A program made the position numbers and the translations under genes. Source: Aminobacter carboxidus (GTDB lineage Bacteria > Pseudomonadota > Alphaproteobacteria > Rhizobiales > Rhizobiaceae). From it: a DNA stretch of 64,000 nt. Under the pieces are notes generated by a model. It was not told the origin of the DNA. It did no database searches and saw nothing but the letters and a program-made list of their open reading frames with translations. The DNA lies in the NCBI RefSeq assembly GCF_014863355.1, contig NZ_JACZEP010000006.1, positions 1-64,000 on the forward strand, read 5' to 3'. The first letter of the stretch is position 1, and every line of letters begins with the position of its first letter. Shown piece after piece: positions 27,456-35,209 of this stretch.

Positions 27456-28299
27456 TGCACAAGCCGGCGATGACAAGACTGGAGGCGACGAGTTTCCAGT
27501 CTTGCAGCGGTTCGCCAAGCAGCACCGCCGAGCCAAGGAAGCCGAACACCGGCACCAGCAAGGTGAAGGGCGCTACCGTCGAGACCGGATAGCGCGCCAG
27601 CAGTCCGCTCCAGGCGGCGAAGCCGAACAGCGTCGAGAGATAGACGATGTAGGCGATGGAACCGACCGAGGCCCAGTCCAGTCCGGTGAAGCTGCTCACG
27701 AAGTGTTCCGGGTCGAGGATCAGCGCCACCGCCAGCAATGGCGGCAAGGCAAACAGGCTGCCCCAGACGACGAGACCGAGCACGTTGGGCGCGGCGGCGG
27801 CACGCTGCGAGATCTGTTTGGAAACGACATTGCCACCGCCCCAGGCGGCGGCCGCCGCGATCAGCAGCAGCAACCCGGCCATGGTCACATCGCCGCCGAT
27901 ATGCAGGGCAACCATTCCGACACCGCTGAACGCCAACGCAGCACCGGCCAGTTGCCAAGGTGTCGGTCGCTCACCCAGCAAAATCATCGACAAGCCGATG
28001 GTGAAGAACACCTGCAACTGCAGGATCAATGACGACAACCCGGCACTCATGCCGATCTTCATGCCGGTGAACAGAAAGCCGAACTGCAGCGCAAAGATCA
28101 GCAGACCGTAAGTGGCGATCATCGAGAGCGGCACATCAGGGCGCTTGATAAAGAACACCCACGGAAAGGCGGCGAGGAAGAAGCGCGCGACCCCGAGCGC
28201 CAGCGGCGACACCTGGATCAGGCCGATCTTGATGATAGCGAAGTTGACACCCCAGATCAGGACGATGCTCAGGGCGAGCAGCAGATGGCGCGGGCGCAT
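27385..28299 (-). CDS. EamA/DMT-family exporter
   Basis: A 304-aa inner-membrane protein with ten hydrophobic segments in two EamA repeats (LALSIVLIWGVNFAIIKIGL; later LLLIAAAAAWGGGNVVSKQI). It resembles the O-acetylserine/cysteine exporter EamA of E. coli in length and in the first helix. Start ATG 28299. An AT-rich palindrome lies just upstream. Its C-terminal codons overlap the ada-like gene. The substrate is not proven. Confidence 0.87.
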   Translation of the reverse strand: MRPRHLLLALSIVLIWGVNFAIIKIGLIQVSPLALGVARFFLAAFPWVFFIKRPDVPLSMIATYGLLIFALQFGFLFTGMKIGMSAGLSSLILQLQVFFTIGLSMILLGERPTPWQLAGAALAFSGVGMVALHIGGDVTMAGLLLLIAAAAAWGGGNVVSKQISQRAAAAPNVLGLVVWGSLFALPPLLAVALILDPEHFVSSFTGLDWASVGSIAYIVYLSTLFGFAAWSGLLARYPVSTVAPFTLLVPVFGFLGSAVLLGEPLQDWKLVASSLVIAGLCINLFGPRLFSRPQRSVVPPPSPE

Positions 28300-28320
28300 G
28301 GTTCAATTTTCCTGACGCTA

Positions 28321-28345
28321 TCAATCAAATATTTGAATTGATTGA
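28321..28345. promoter_or_regulatory. AT-rich nested palindrome upstream of the exporter gene
   Basis: TCAATCAA (28321-28328) and TTGATTGA (28338-28345) are inverted, and inside them TCAAATATTTGA (28325-28336) is a perfect 12-bp palindrome. It lies 22 nt upstream of the exporter start, in a position suited to a repressor or activator. The cognate regulator is unknown. Confidence 0.5.
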
Positions 28346-28517
28346 CTTTTTAGCCTACACGATGCTGGTCGGAAGGAAAAGGCCTGCCCTTTGCGCCGAC
28401 TTCGGGTTACATCGTTGACCACGGTCCATCGCGCTCGTTGGCAAGAAGTGCGTTGAGGCGGCTGATGGACTATTGGCTAGTGCAGCGGCATGATCCGCAG
28501 ATTCGGAAGGAACGCCC

Positions 28518-28784
28518 ATGCCTGCAAAATTTGAAAACACGACCAACACACCGAACCTGATCAACGTGCACATCAACGCGCTGGAGCCGGGGAACCTTAT
28601 TGTTCGTCTTGAGTATGTGACCTCCCAGGAGCACATCGAGCGGGTTCGTCGTGGAGAGAGCACGGCTGAGAGTGTGGAGCTTCTGATAAAGCCGCACCAA
28701 GCACGAAAGATCGCAGAAGGCCTCGTCCGCCAAGCAGACCTGATCGAAGCGTCAAAGCAACCCGCTGGCGGCCCAAAGCAGTAG
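28518..28784 (+). CDS. Hypothetical protein, 88 aa
   Basis: A small soluble protein with no signal peptide or membrane segment. ATG 28518 has a clear GGAAGGAACG ribosome site. The sequence starts with a mixed beta-like part (NVHINALEPGNLIVRLEYVTS) and ends with a helical, charged half (IKPHQARKIAEGLVRQADLIE). I do not recognise a family. It lies in a lower-GC stretch at the left edge of the pilin-like cluster. Confidence 0.55.
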   Translation: MPAKFENTTNTPNLINVHINALEPGNLIVRLEYVTSQEHIERVRRGESTAESVELLIKPHQARKIAEGLVRQADLIEASKQPAGGPKQ

Positions 28785-29396
28785 CAATGATCTGCAAATG
28801 ATGGCGACCCGCCTCCGGCCGTGAGGAAGTCGCATTTCGTCTTGGCTCCTTGAGCGAGCCGATTTCCAGACGGCCCTTTTTTGAAGCTCCCTCCCTGAGC
28901 TGGATCGCCAATCTTCATTGGTTGCTTGAGCATGGTTGACCGGCGCGCGCTGCTGTCGGTTCAACCACGGGTCTGATGCTGCCTAAGCTCCTATGCTTGT
29001 GGGGCGCGCCATGGGCGAGATTATATCAGCTATCGATCATATTGTTTGAAAGAGACCTGCGGTGAAATCCGGCCATGCTTAGTCGACGAGCATATTCTTG
29101 TTGCTGTGGATCACACTTGTCACGTATCTGGATCAACCGTCAGGTGCAGATACTTGAGCGCTTGGCCACCTATTTCAAGACAATCGAACGCATGCATCCA
29201 ATAATAATTCATATATACTTCAATCACGCGCAGCAAACGAGATTGACGCCCTGTCGAATATCTCGATATCGTGTAGAATAAATAGTATGCACACAAACGA
29301 ACTTTTCGACAGAGTTTGGCGTTAATACCAAATTAACCATACTGGATCACCGTCAACTCCAGGACAGGCGGATACTCGCAGTTCCCGGAGAGCAGA
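28785..29396. other. 612-bp AT-richer intergenic region before the pilin-like cluster
   Basis: No supported gene; the only frame (29075-29281) has poor composition and no ribosome site. Visible structures: a hairpin GGTTGACCG/CGGTTCAACC at 28934-28966, a hairpin GGCTC/GAGCC near 28855 with a T6 run further on (28879-28884), a TAGAAT box near 29275, and a CtrA-type site at 29322-29338. The base composition differs from the neighbours, which may mean foreign origin or a long regulated leader. Confidence 0.5.
29322..29338 (+). promoter_or_regulatory. Candidate CtrA-binding site
   Basis: TTAATACCAAATTAACC matches TTAA-N7-TTAAC, the full CtrA site of alphaproteobacteria. It is 58 nt before the start codon of the first pilin-like gene. 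CtrA controls pilus and flagellar genes in this class. The motif is short and AT-rich, so chance occurrence is possible. Confidence 0.45.
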
Positions 29397-29870
29397 ATGA
29401 AATACTGCATGCTCACTACAGCGCTTGCCATCGCGGCCGGCGCGATGGTTCAGCCGGCGCTCGGGGCCACCGGCAACGTCACCTTCAACGGTACGGTCGC
29501 GGCTATTTGCACACTCGTCGTGACCAACGGCAGCGGCACCATGACCGCGAGCCCCGGCCTGCAGTCGTTGAGCTCGCACAATGCCGGTGGTTCGCCCGGC
29601 ACCGTCACAATCACCACCACGGGCAATGTCGCGCTCAGCGTTGGCGCACCCACCGCGATCACCGTTCCGCCGGCTGACATCACGCCGATCACGTGGTCGC
29701 CGACCTATTCCGTAGCCGGCGCCCACACCATCGCGGAAACCGGCGCCTCTTCGAACCTGTCGACTCCAGGCGTGGATACCGTGACCGTCCACCTCGCCGG
29801 CACCAAGACCGGCTCCGACATCTTTGCCGCCGGCAGCTACTCCGCCACCGTCACGGTGACCTGCCAATAG
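29397..29870 (+). CDS. Exported pilin-like/spore-coat-U-like protein
   Basis: A 157-aa secreted protein with signal peptide (residues 1-23, ending PALGA). The mature part is beta-rich: GNVTFNGTVAAICTLVV near the N-terminus, a Cys pair (about 35 and the penultimate residue) and the C-terminal AGSYSATVTVTCQ. These are general features of chaperone-usher pilins and SCPU domains; I do not claim a precise family. It is a paralogue of the fourth gene of the cluster. Start ATG 29397, ribosome site CCGGAGAG. Confidence 0.6.
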   Translation: MKYCMLTTALAIAAGAMVQPALGATGNVTFNGTVAAICTLVVTNGSGTMTASPGLQSLSSHNAGGSPGTVTITTTGNVALSVGAPTAITVPPADITPITWSPTYSVAGAHTIAETGASSNLSTPGVDTVTVHLAGTKTGSDIFAAGSYSATVTVTCQ

Positions 29871-29905
29871 AGGCTGTAACAGACAAGAACGACAGGGAGA
29901 GCTTG

Positions 29906-30289
29906 ATGTTACGCAGCCTGGCATTTCTCGGATTGGCGCTGGCGGCCAGCCCCGCATTCGCACAGTCGATGTCGCCGATGCGCGGCGAGGTAACGAGTTT
30001 CACCGACGCATTTGCCATCCGCGTCTTTCCATCCAATCCCTACAACCAGAAGATCCGGATCGATATCCGCGTCTACGACCAGAACTTCCAGCCGGTGAAC
30101 GCCAAGATAGCGCCCAACAGTTTCATGCTGGGCGCCGAGGCGTCGCGGCCAGTCCTGGTTGTCGTGCCATTCGACGGCAACAATGAGCGTAAAGTGCGTA
30201 TTTGTACGGAAAGCGTGCCATTTCCAAATGAACAGACGCAGATCAAGGCTCAAATATGCGGAAAATTTCTCGGACAGCGGCGTTTCTGA
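29906..30289 (+). CDS. Exported single-domain protein, possibly chaperone-like
   Basis: A 127-aa protein with signal peptide (residues 1-19, ending PAFAQ). The mature sequence (AFAIRVFPSNPYNQKIRIDIRVYDQNF, then NSFMLGAEASRPVLVVVPFDGNNERKVRICT) resembles the first immunoglobulin-like domain of periplasmic pilus chaperones, but at half the usual length and without the second domain. ATG 29906 follows CAGGGAGAG. Its end overlaps the next gene by 34 nt. The chaperone role is inference only. Confidence 0.55.
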   Translation: MLRSLAFLGLALAASPAFAQSMSPMRGEVTSFTDAFAIRVFPSNPYNQKIRIDIRVYDQNFQPVNAKIAPNSFMLGAEASRPVLVVVPFDGNNERKVRICTESVPFPNEQTQIKAQICGKFLGQRRF

Positions 30290-30750
30290 CGCTCACGAGC
30301 CTCGCCGCATTGACGCCTTGCGCGTCCTGGGCCGAGGACGTCTACAATCTCAACCAGAACCAGAGCGGTTTCTCCCTGCCGGGCGTGACACTGCCGCAAG
30401 GCCAGGATGAAGTGCGCGCCGCGGATGGCACGACCTGCCGTTCGGCGGTGTCGGGCAGCGGCGCCTATCTCGATGTCGGCGTGATCCAGGGCAACAACCG
30501 CGAGAACAACGACCTCGCCACCTATGGCCGCGTCGTCATCCCGATCGGCCGCACGCCCAAGCGGCTCGATTGCTCCAAGCTTTATGAGCTCGAAGTGGCG
30601 CGGCTGCAGATGGAGCTGAAGCTGCTCAAGATGGGGCTGGGCGGACAGGGCGGCGACATCACCGGCTCGGTGCAGCATTCCAAGGCCGGCTGGGCAGAAA
30701 GCGGCTGGACCGACGGCAAGGCACCGCCCCAACCCACGACCGGGCAGTGA
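30256..30750 (+). CDS. Exported protein of unknown function in the pilin-like cluster
   Basis: A 164-aa protein with signal peptide (residues 1-26, ending CASWA). A beta-type part with ADGTTCRSAVSGSGAYLDVGV and YGRVVIPIG precedes a helical segment RLDCSKLYELEVARLQMELKLLKMG and a Gly/Pro-rich tail. Two cysteines (in GTTC and LDC) could form a disulfide. I do not recognise the family. It overlaps its neighbours on both sides or nearly so, which ties it functionally to the pilin-like proteins. Confidence 0.6.
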   Translation: MRKISRTAAFLTLTSLAALTPCASWAEDVYNLNQNQSGFSLPGVTLPQGQDEVRAADGTTCRSAVSGSGAYLDVGVIQGNNRENNDLATYGRVVIPIGRTPKRLDCSKLYELEVARLQMELKLLKMGLGGQGGDITGSVQHSKAGWAESGWTDGKAPPQPTTGQ

Positions 30751-30752
30751 CC

Positions 30753-31214
30753 ATGCGCGCCGGCACTTCGGCCCTCGCGATCATGAGCCTTTGGCTGGCG
30801 GCTGCGCCCGCGCAAGCGGCCATCATCGGCACCTGCACCATCAACGTCCAGAGCAACGGCACGCTTTCGCCCAATCCGACGATCAACGTCTTCGGCTCGA
30901 CCCAGGCCGGCGGCTCGGCCGCCTCGGTCAGCGTCACCACCAGTTCGCTTTTGTGCTCGATCCTGAACCTGCTCGACTGCTACGGACTGTCGGCGCCCGC
31001 ACCCGTCAACTTCCTGTCGGCTCCAAGCGGCGGCGATGCCAACGTAACCTTCGCCTCGACCTACACCGTCGACAGCGTGACCTACGGCGGCAGCACGATC
31101 ACGCGGGTGTCGAACGGCACCAGGATTGTCCCGGTCAACCTGACAGCGACCAAATCGACAGGCATCTTCCCGGCCGGCACCTACCAGGCACAGGTCGTCT
31201 TCCGCTGCGAATAA
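30753..31214 (+). CDS. Exported pilin-like protein, paralogue of the first cluster gene
   Basis: A 153-aa secreted protein with signal peptide (ending APAQA). The mature N-terminus AIIGTCTINVQSNGTLSPNPTI and the C-terminus FPAGTYQAQVVFRCE mirror the 29397-29870 product. Two extra cysteines lie in the middle (LLCSILNLLDCYG). ATG 30753 begins 2 nt after the previous stop; a GTG at 30747 overlapping that stop is an alternative. Probably a surface or fimbrial subunit. Confidence 0.6.
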   Translation: MRAGTSALAIMSLWLAAAPAQAAIIGTCTINVQSNGTLSPNPTINVFGSTQAGGSAASVSVTTSSLLCSILNLLDCYGLSAPAPVNFLSAPSGGDANVTFASTYTVDSVTYGGSTITRVSNGTRIVPVNLTATKSTGIFPAGTYQAQVVFRCE

Positions 31215-31296
31215 GCAAACTGCGAATGACCGGGCCGCCATCTGGCAAGCGATCGCGACACAATGTAGTTTCCGGCTGACTTTTCAGGAGACTGCC

Positions 31297-32193
31297 GTGA
31301 TCACCGTTGTCGGATCCATCAACCTCGACCTCATCGCAACCGTCGGCCGCCTCCCGAGCCCGGGCGAGACCGTTCCCGGCGGCGACTTCAGGTCGGCGCC
31401 CGGCGGCAAGGGCGCCAACCAGGCGCTCGCGGCTGCGCGCGCTGGTGCCCAGGTGCGGATGGTCGGCGCAGTCGGCAAGGATGCCTTCGCCGGCGAGGCT
31501 GTCGCCTACCTCAAGAGCAGCGGCGTCGACCTGTCCGGCGTAGCCGAGATCCAGGCAGCCACCGGCATCGCGCTGATCCTTGTCGGCGGCGACGGCGAAA
31601 ACATGATTGCGGTGGTGCCGGGCGCCAATGGCTCGGTGGTGCCGGGCGATCTCGCCAAGGCCCAGTTCACCAAGGGCGACATCGTGCTGCTGCAACACGA
31701 AATCCCGCTTGCGACAGTGGATGCGGCGCTCGACGCGGCACGCAAGGCAGGTGCTGTGACCATGCTGAACACTGCACCGTTCCGCGCCGAAGCCGCAAGC
31801 TTCGTCGGTAAGGCCGACTATGTCGTTGCCAACGAAACCGAGTTCGACCTCTACGCCGAAGCCCTGTCGCTGCCCGCCGGCGAAAGGCCGGCGCGGATGG
31901 GCGAATTCGCCCGCAGCACCGGCGCCACCGTCATCGTCACCCTCGGCGGCGACGGCGTGCTGGCCGCAAGGGGCGACGAACTCGTCCATATCGACGCGCT
32001 CAAGATCACCCCGGTCGATACCGTCGGTGCCGGCGACACCTTCTGTGGCTATCTAGCCGCCAGCCTCGCCGCTGGCCTCGATCTCGCCGAAGCGCTTCGC
32101 CGCGCCGCAGCGGCCGGCTCGCTCGCCTGCCTGAAGCCCGGCGCCCAGCCGGCTATCCCGATGGCCGCCGAGGTGGATGCGGCCATCCTGTAG
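31297..32193 (+). CDS. rbsK: Ribokinase (PfkB family)
   Basis: A 298-aa cytosolic kinase phosphorylating ribose at O5. N-terminal VVGSINLDLIATVGRLPSPGET and APGGKGANQALAAAR are the first PfkB signature; the second, DTVGAGDTFCGYLAA, contains the catalytic Asp. Length is typical. Start GTG 31297 after CAGGAG. It is not in an obvious ribose transport operon; the nucleoside hydrolase 1.5 kb away also releases ribose, which makes a link plausible. Confidence 0.9.
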   Translation: MITVVGSINLDLIATVGRLPSPGETVPGGDFRSAPGGKGANQALAAARAGAQVRMVGAVGKDAFAGEAVAYLKSSGVDLSGVAEIQAATGIALILVGGDGENMIAVVPGANGSVVPGDLAKAQFTKGDIVLLQHEIPLATVDAALDAARKAGAVTMLNTAPFRAEAASFVGKADYVVANETEFDLYAEALSLPAGERPARMGEFARSTGATVIVTLGGDGVLAARGDELVHIDALKITPVDTVGAGDTFCGYLAASLAAGLDLAEALRRAAAAGSLACLKPGAQPAIPMAAEVDAAIL

Positions 32194-32220
32194 CAGCAGG
32201 CTGTTGAGCGCCGGCAACCG

Positions 32221-32499
32221 TTAGTTCATCAGGTCTACCGGCTGCAGGTATTTGTCGTTTTTGCGAGGATTGGGAAGCTTCTGGAACTTGCTCTTGGCAA
32301 GCGAGAGTGCCTTTTTGTCAAATGCCGGGTCACCCGAAGTCTTGCTGATAGTGGCCGAGCTCATCTTGCCATTGTTGTCGGTGGTGATGCTGACGTTGGC
32401 GGTCCTTACTGCACAACCGCTGGGGCGCAACGTATTCGTCGCTACATTTTGAGTAGGACCCAGAGTTGGGCTGACAACGCTGGCGAGGTGACGATCCAC
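32221..32499 (-). pseudogene. TonB C-terminal-domain-like fragment
   Basis: The C-terminal 55 residues (VSITTDNNGKMSSATISKTSGDPAFDKKALSLAKS, then FQKLPNPRK) show the TonB C-terminal pattern. There is no membrane anchor or Pro-rich linker, and the only start is a GTG at 32499 without a good ribosome site; the frame further upstream runs antisense into the LysE-type gene. I interpret it as a remnant, though a short TonB_C-only protein is possible. Confidence 0.45.
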
Positions 32500-32580
32500 A
32501 TCACTTGTTTGCTTCCGCTTCTTCTGGACAGCCGGAAACTCTGCGTGCTTATTGTCGGGCGACCGCCGGAGGAACGGAAC

Positions 32581-33195
32581 ATGTCGCTTGAGCTCTATGC
32601 CGCCTATGTCGTCGCCTGCATCGTCATCGTGCTGATACCGGGGCCGACGGTCACCCTGATCATCGCCTCCAGCATAAGGCATGGCACGCGCGCCGGGCTC
32701 GCCAATGCCGCCGGCACGCAGATCGGCGTCGCCGTGATGATTGCCATCGTCGGCATCGGCCTCAACCAGATGATCGAGGCGATGGGCCACTGGTTCGAAT
32801 GGGTCAGGCTGCTGGGCGCCGCCTATCTGATCTGGCTCGGCATCCAGATGTTCCGCTCGGGTGGCGAGCTTGCCGCCGACGGCATGCCCAGGCGGCCGCG
32901 TGGCGGCTTCTTCCTGCAGGGCTTTCTGGTTGCCATCTCCAATCCCAAGACGCTGATCTTCTTCGGCGCCTTCATCCCGCAGTTCATCGATCCGAGTGCC
33001 AACTACGCCCAGCAGATCGTCATCATGGGCGTCACGGCGATGGTCTTCGCCGCAATGTCGGACTCGGCCTATGCGATCGCCGCCGGCCGCGCGGGCAAGT
33101 TCCTGTCGGCCAGGCGCCTCAAACTGATGACCCGCATATCGGGCACCTTCCTCGTCGGCGGCGGCGTCTGGCTGGCGTTTTCACGGGCGAAATGA
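32581..33195 (+). CDS. LysE/RhtB-family amino-acid exporter
   Basis: A 204-aa inner-membrane protein with six hydrophobic segments. The family signature is at the N-terminus (VVACIVIVLIPGPTVTLIIASSIRHG), with ISNPKTLIFFGAFIPQFI in the middle. ATG 32581 follows a strong GGAGGAACGG site. The exported substrate is unknown. Confidence 0.9.
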   Translation: MSLELYAAYVVACIVIVLIPGPTVTLIIASSIRHGTRAGLANAAGTQIGVAVMIAIVGIGLNQMIEAMGHWFEWVRLLGAAYLIWLGIQMFRSGGELAADGMPRRPRGGFFLQGFLVAISNPKTLIFFGAFIPQFIDPSANYAQQIVIMGVTAMVFAAMSDSAYAIAAGRAGKFLSARRLKLMTRISGTFLVGGGVWLAFSRAK

Positions 33196-33272
33196 GGTAC
33201 TGCACCATCCGATCTGATTATTGAAGTATAGCGCGCTTCCCCCCACATCATCACAGGAGGGGGGCTCGCACG

Positions 33273-33599
33273 ATGCTGAAGAAATATTTAACACCAGCCG
33301 TGAAGTATCTTGCGGCGGCTGTTTTGGTAGCGATGTGCGTAGCTTTTGCCTTCCAGCCCATCTTGCAGCTGGTTTGGAACTCGAGCCCCGTGGTGGCGAT
33401 CGATTCAGTAGTCGGGACCGTCGAAGTCGTCGCCACGAGCACAGGCCGAAGCGTACATGGACCCAGCTACCGCTACGGTGTGAGGGTCGGAGACCGGTTG
33501 GTTTTTCTACAGGATTGGCAAATCCGCAGGCGCGGCTCGACCGTCGTGCTTCGACGCATAAACTATGAGAACGGGACGGCTGACTATCAGCTGAATTGA
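33273..33599 (+). CDS. Hypothetical membrane-anchored protein, 108 aa
   Basis: One N-terminal membrane segment (YLAAAVLVAMCVAFAFQPILQLVW) is followed by a periplasmic part with beta-like, basic sequence (RYGVRVGDRLVFLQDWQIRRRG). ATG 33273 has an AGGAGGGGGG ribosome site. I do not recognise a family. The next feature is a GC hairpin pair between this gene and the convergent nucleoside hydrolase. Confidence 0.6.
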   Translation: MLKKYLTPAVKYLAAAVLVAMCVAFAFQPILQLVWNSSPVVAIDSVVGTVEVVATSTGRSVHGPSYRYGVRVGDRLVFLQDWQIRRRGSTVVLRRINYENGTADYQLN

Positions 33600-33601
33600 A
33601 A

Positions 33602-33643
33602 CGCCCCCCTCAAGGGAGGGCGTCTCCCGCGCACGGGGAGACG
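33602..33643. terminator. Overlapping GC hairpins between convergent genes
   Basis: CGCCC (33602-33606) pairs with GGGCG (33618-33622), and alternatively CGTCTCCC (33621-33628) pairs perfectly with GGGAGACG (33636-33643). The stems exclude each other. No clear T-run follows on either strand, so this is a probable bidirectional stop region or a small palindromic repeat. Confidence 0.4.
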
Positions 33644-33649
33644 GAAACC

Positions 33650-34591
33650 TCAGAGCCGGCCGAGACGCTCGACCAGCAGGGCGAAGAAGCCGTCATGGTC
33701 GATGTCGCGCATGACGATGGCGTTCTTCGGGCGCTTGGTGACACCCCACCAGTCGATGACGGTCATGCCCATGGTCAGCTCGGAAGCCGTCTCGACGGTC
33801 ACGTTGCAATGACGGCCCTGGAACAGTTCCGGCTTGAGAAGGTAAGCGATGACGCACGGATCATGCAGCGGACCACCATCGGTGCCGTACTTGCCTTCGT
33901 CGTAGCGCTCGAAGAACTCCAGCATCTGGGCGGTGGCGAGGCCGACCTTGGTGCCGAGCTTGCGGAAGGCGTCGATGCGCTTGGTGGTGGTCAGCGCCTT
34001 GTGGGTGACGTCGAGCGGCATCATGACGATCGGTACGCCCGAGCGGAACACCACATCGGCGGCATGCGGGTCGACGTAGATATTGAACTCGGCCGAAGGC
34101 GTGACGTTGCCGCCTTCGAAGAAGCCGCCGCCCATCAGCACGATCTCCTTGATGCGCGGGGCGATCCTGGGCTCGCGGATGAAGGCGAGCGCAACGTTGG
34201 TCAGCGGCCCGAGCGGGCACAGCGTGATGGTGCCGGCTTCCTCGCGCATCAGCGTCTCGACGAGGTAGTCGACGGCGTGCTGCTCCTGCAGCTTCATCGT
34301 GGGTTCGGGCAGATCGGGGCCATTGAGCCCGGTCTTGCCGTGGACTTCCTCGGCTGTGACCAGCTCGCGCATCAGCGGCCGGATGGCGCCGGAATACACC
34401 TTGATGTCGGGGCGGCCGGCCAGTTCGCAGATCTTGCGGGCATTGTTTTCGGTCAGCTTCAGCGGCACGTTGCCGGCGACAGCGGTAATTCCCAGAATGT
34501 CGAGCTCGGAGCTCCCCAGCGCCAACAGTATGGCGACGGCATCGTCCTGACCGGGGTCAGTGTCGATGATTATCTTGCGCGGTACGGGCAT
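33650..34591 (-). CDS. Inosine-uridine preferring nucleoside hydrolase
   Basis: A 313-aa hydrolase cleaving ribonucleosides to base and ribose. The calcium-binding N-terminal motif is IIIDTDPGQDDAVAI; further conserved parts are TLCPLGPLTNVALA and LMGGGFFEGGNVTPSAEFNIYVDPHAA. C-terminal His241-type region HDPCVIAYL is present. Length and motifs are normal for the cytosolic enzymes. The nearby ribokinase could use the ribose. Substrate preference is not determined. Confidence 0.92.
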   Translation of the reverse strand: MPVPRKIIIDTDPGQDDAVAILLALGSSELDILGITAVAGNVPLKLTENNARKICELAGRPDIKVYSGAIRPLMRELVTAEEVHGKTGLNGPDLPEPTMKLQEQHAVDYLVETLMREEAGTITLCPLGPLTNVALAFIREPRIAPRIKEIVLMGGGFFEGGNVTPSAEFNIYVDPHAADVVFRSGVPIVMMPLDVTHKALTTTKRIDAFRKLGTKVGLATAQMLEFFERYDEGKYGTDGGPLHDPCVIAYLLKPELFQGRHCNVTVETASELTMGMTVIDWWGVTKRPKNAIVMRDIDHDGFFALLVERLGRL

Positions 34592-34623
34592 TTTCTTTCC
34601 TTGTTGGGCAGTTTTTTTGCAGT

Positions 34624-34654
34624 CTTGAAGTTGCCGACGGCGCGGACCATATCA
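34624..34654 (+). promoter_or_regulatory. RpoH (sigma32)-like promoter of hsp20
   Basis: CTTGAA at 34624-34629, then 18 nt, then CATATCA at 34648-34654, close to the alphaproteobacterial heat-shock promoter (CTTGAA, spacer about 17, C-y-TAT-n-T). Transcription would begin near 34660, leaving a leader of about 60 nt that holds the ROSE-like element. The grpE promoter in this window has the same layout. Confidence 0.6.
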
Positions 34655-34721
34655 ACAACAGACGGGAAAATGCCATCCGGGTTTTTCCGCATTATGTCGC
34701 TCTCGGAGGACAAGCTGTAAC
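34655..34721 (+). promoter_or_regulatory. ROSE-type RNA thermometer in the hsp20 leader
   Basis: The final hairpin (34695-34712) pairs TGTC-g-CTC with GAG-GACA around a 3-nt loop, leaving one bulged G. It contains UCGCU, matching the conserved UYGCU of ROSE elements, paired with the AGGA of the Shine-Dalgarno sequence. A second hairpin upstream pairs CGGGAAAA (about 34660-34675) with TTTTTCCG (34682-34689). ROSE elements before small heat-shock genes are known from rhizobia. Confidence 0.72.
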
Positions 34722-35147
34722 ATGAGCCGTATGACGCCCTTCTCAAGCCCGCTTCTCCTGGGCTTCGACACGATGGAAAAGACGCTGGAGCGCCTTGCCA
34801 AGTCGGGCGACAGCTACCCTCCCTACAACATCGAACGCATCAGGGATGCCGACGAACGGGGCGAAAGGCTGCGGATCACGCTTGCGGTGGCCGGTTTCGC
34901 CGAAAACGATCTCGAAGTCACCGTCGAGGAGAACCAGCTCATCGTGCGTGGCCGACAGAGCGACGACAAGGAGCGCGAGTTCCTGCATCGCGGCATCGCC
35001 TCACGGCAGTTTCAACGCTGCTTCGTTCTGGCCGACGGGATGCGGGTGATTGCTGCCGATCTGAAGAACGGTCTGCTCTCGGTCGATCTCGACCGGCCGG
35101 AAGCCGAACGACTGGTACGGAAAATAAACATATCGGTAGCAGACTAA
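34722..35147 (+). CDS. Small heat-shock protein, Hsp20/alpha-crystallin family
   Basis: A 141-aa cytosolic chaperone that holds unfolded proteins. The alpha-crystallin domain spans about residues 35-130 (YNIERIRDADERGERLRITLAVAGFAENDL; EFLHRGIASRQFQRCFVLADGM; LKNGLLSVDLDRP). It is of the IbpA type (class A). Translation is probably gated by the ROSE element in the leader and transcription by sigma32. A DUF1150 gene follows. Confidence 0.95.
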   Translation: MSRMTPFSSPLLLGFDTMEKTLERLAKSGDSYPPYNIERIRDADERGERLRITLAVAGFAENDLEVTVEENQLIVRGRQSDDKEREFLHRGIASRQFQRCFVLADGMRVIAADLKNGLLSVDLDRPEAERLVRKINISVAD

Positions 35148-35209
35148 GCACTGCCGATGGCTCTCATGCGGGATGGCCGAGACGGCATCCTGGCTAGAAG
35201 GAGGCTATA

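Noticed and set aside
29075-29281. 68-codon frame in the AT-richer leader
   Set aside because: Cys/Arg/Ile-rich composition, no ribosome site and no family similarity; more likely part of the regulatory leader.
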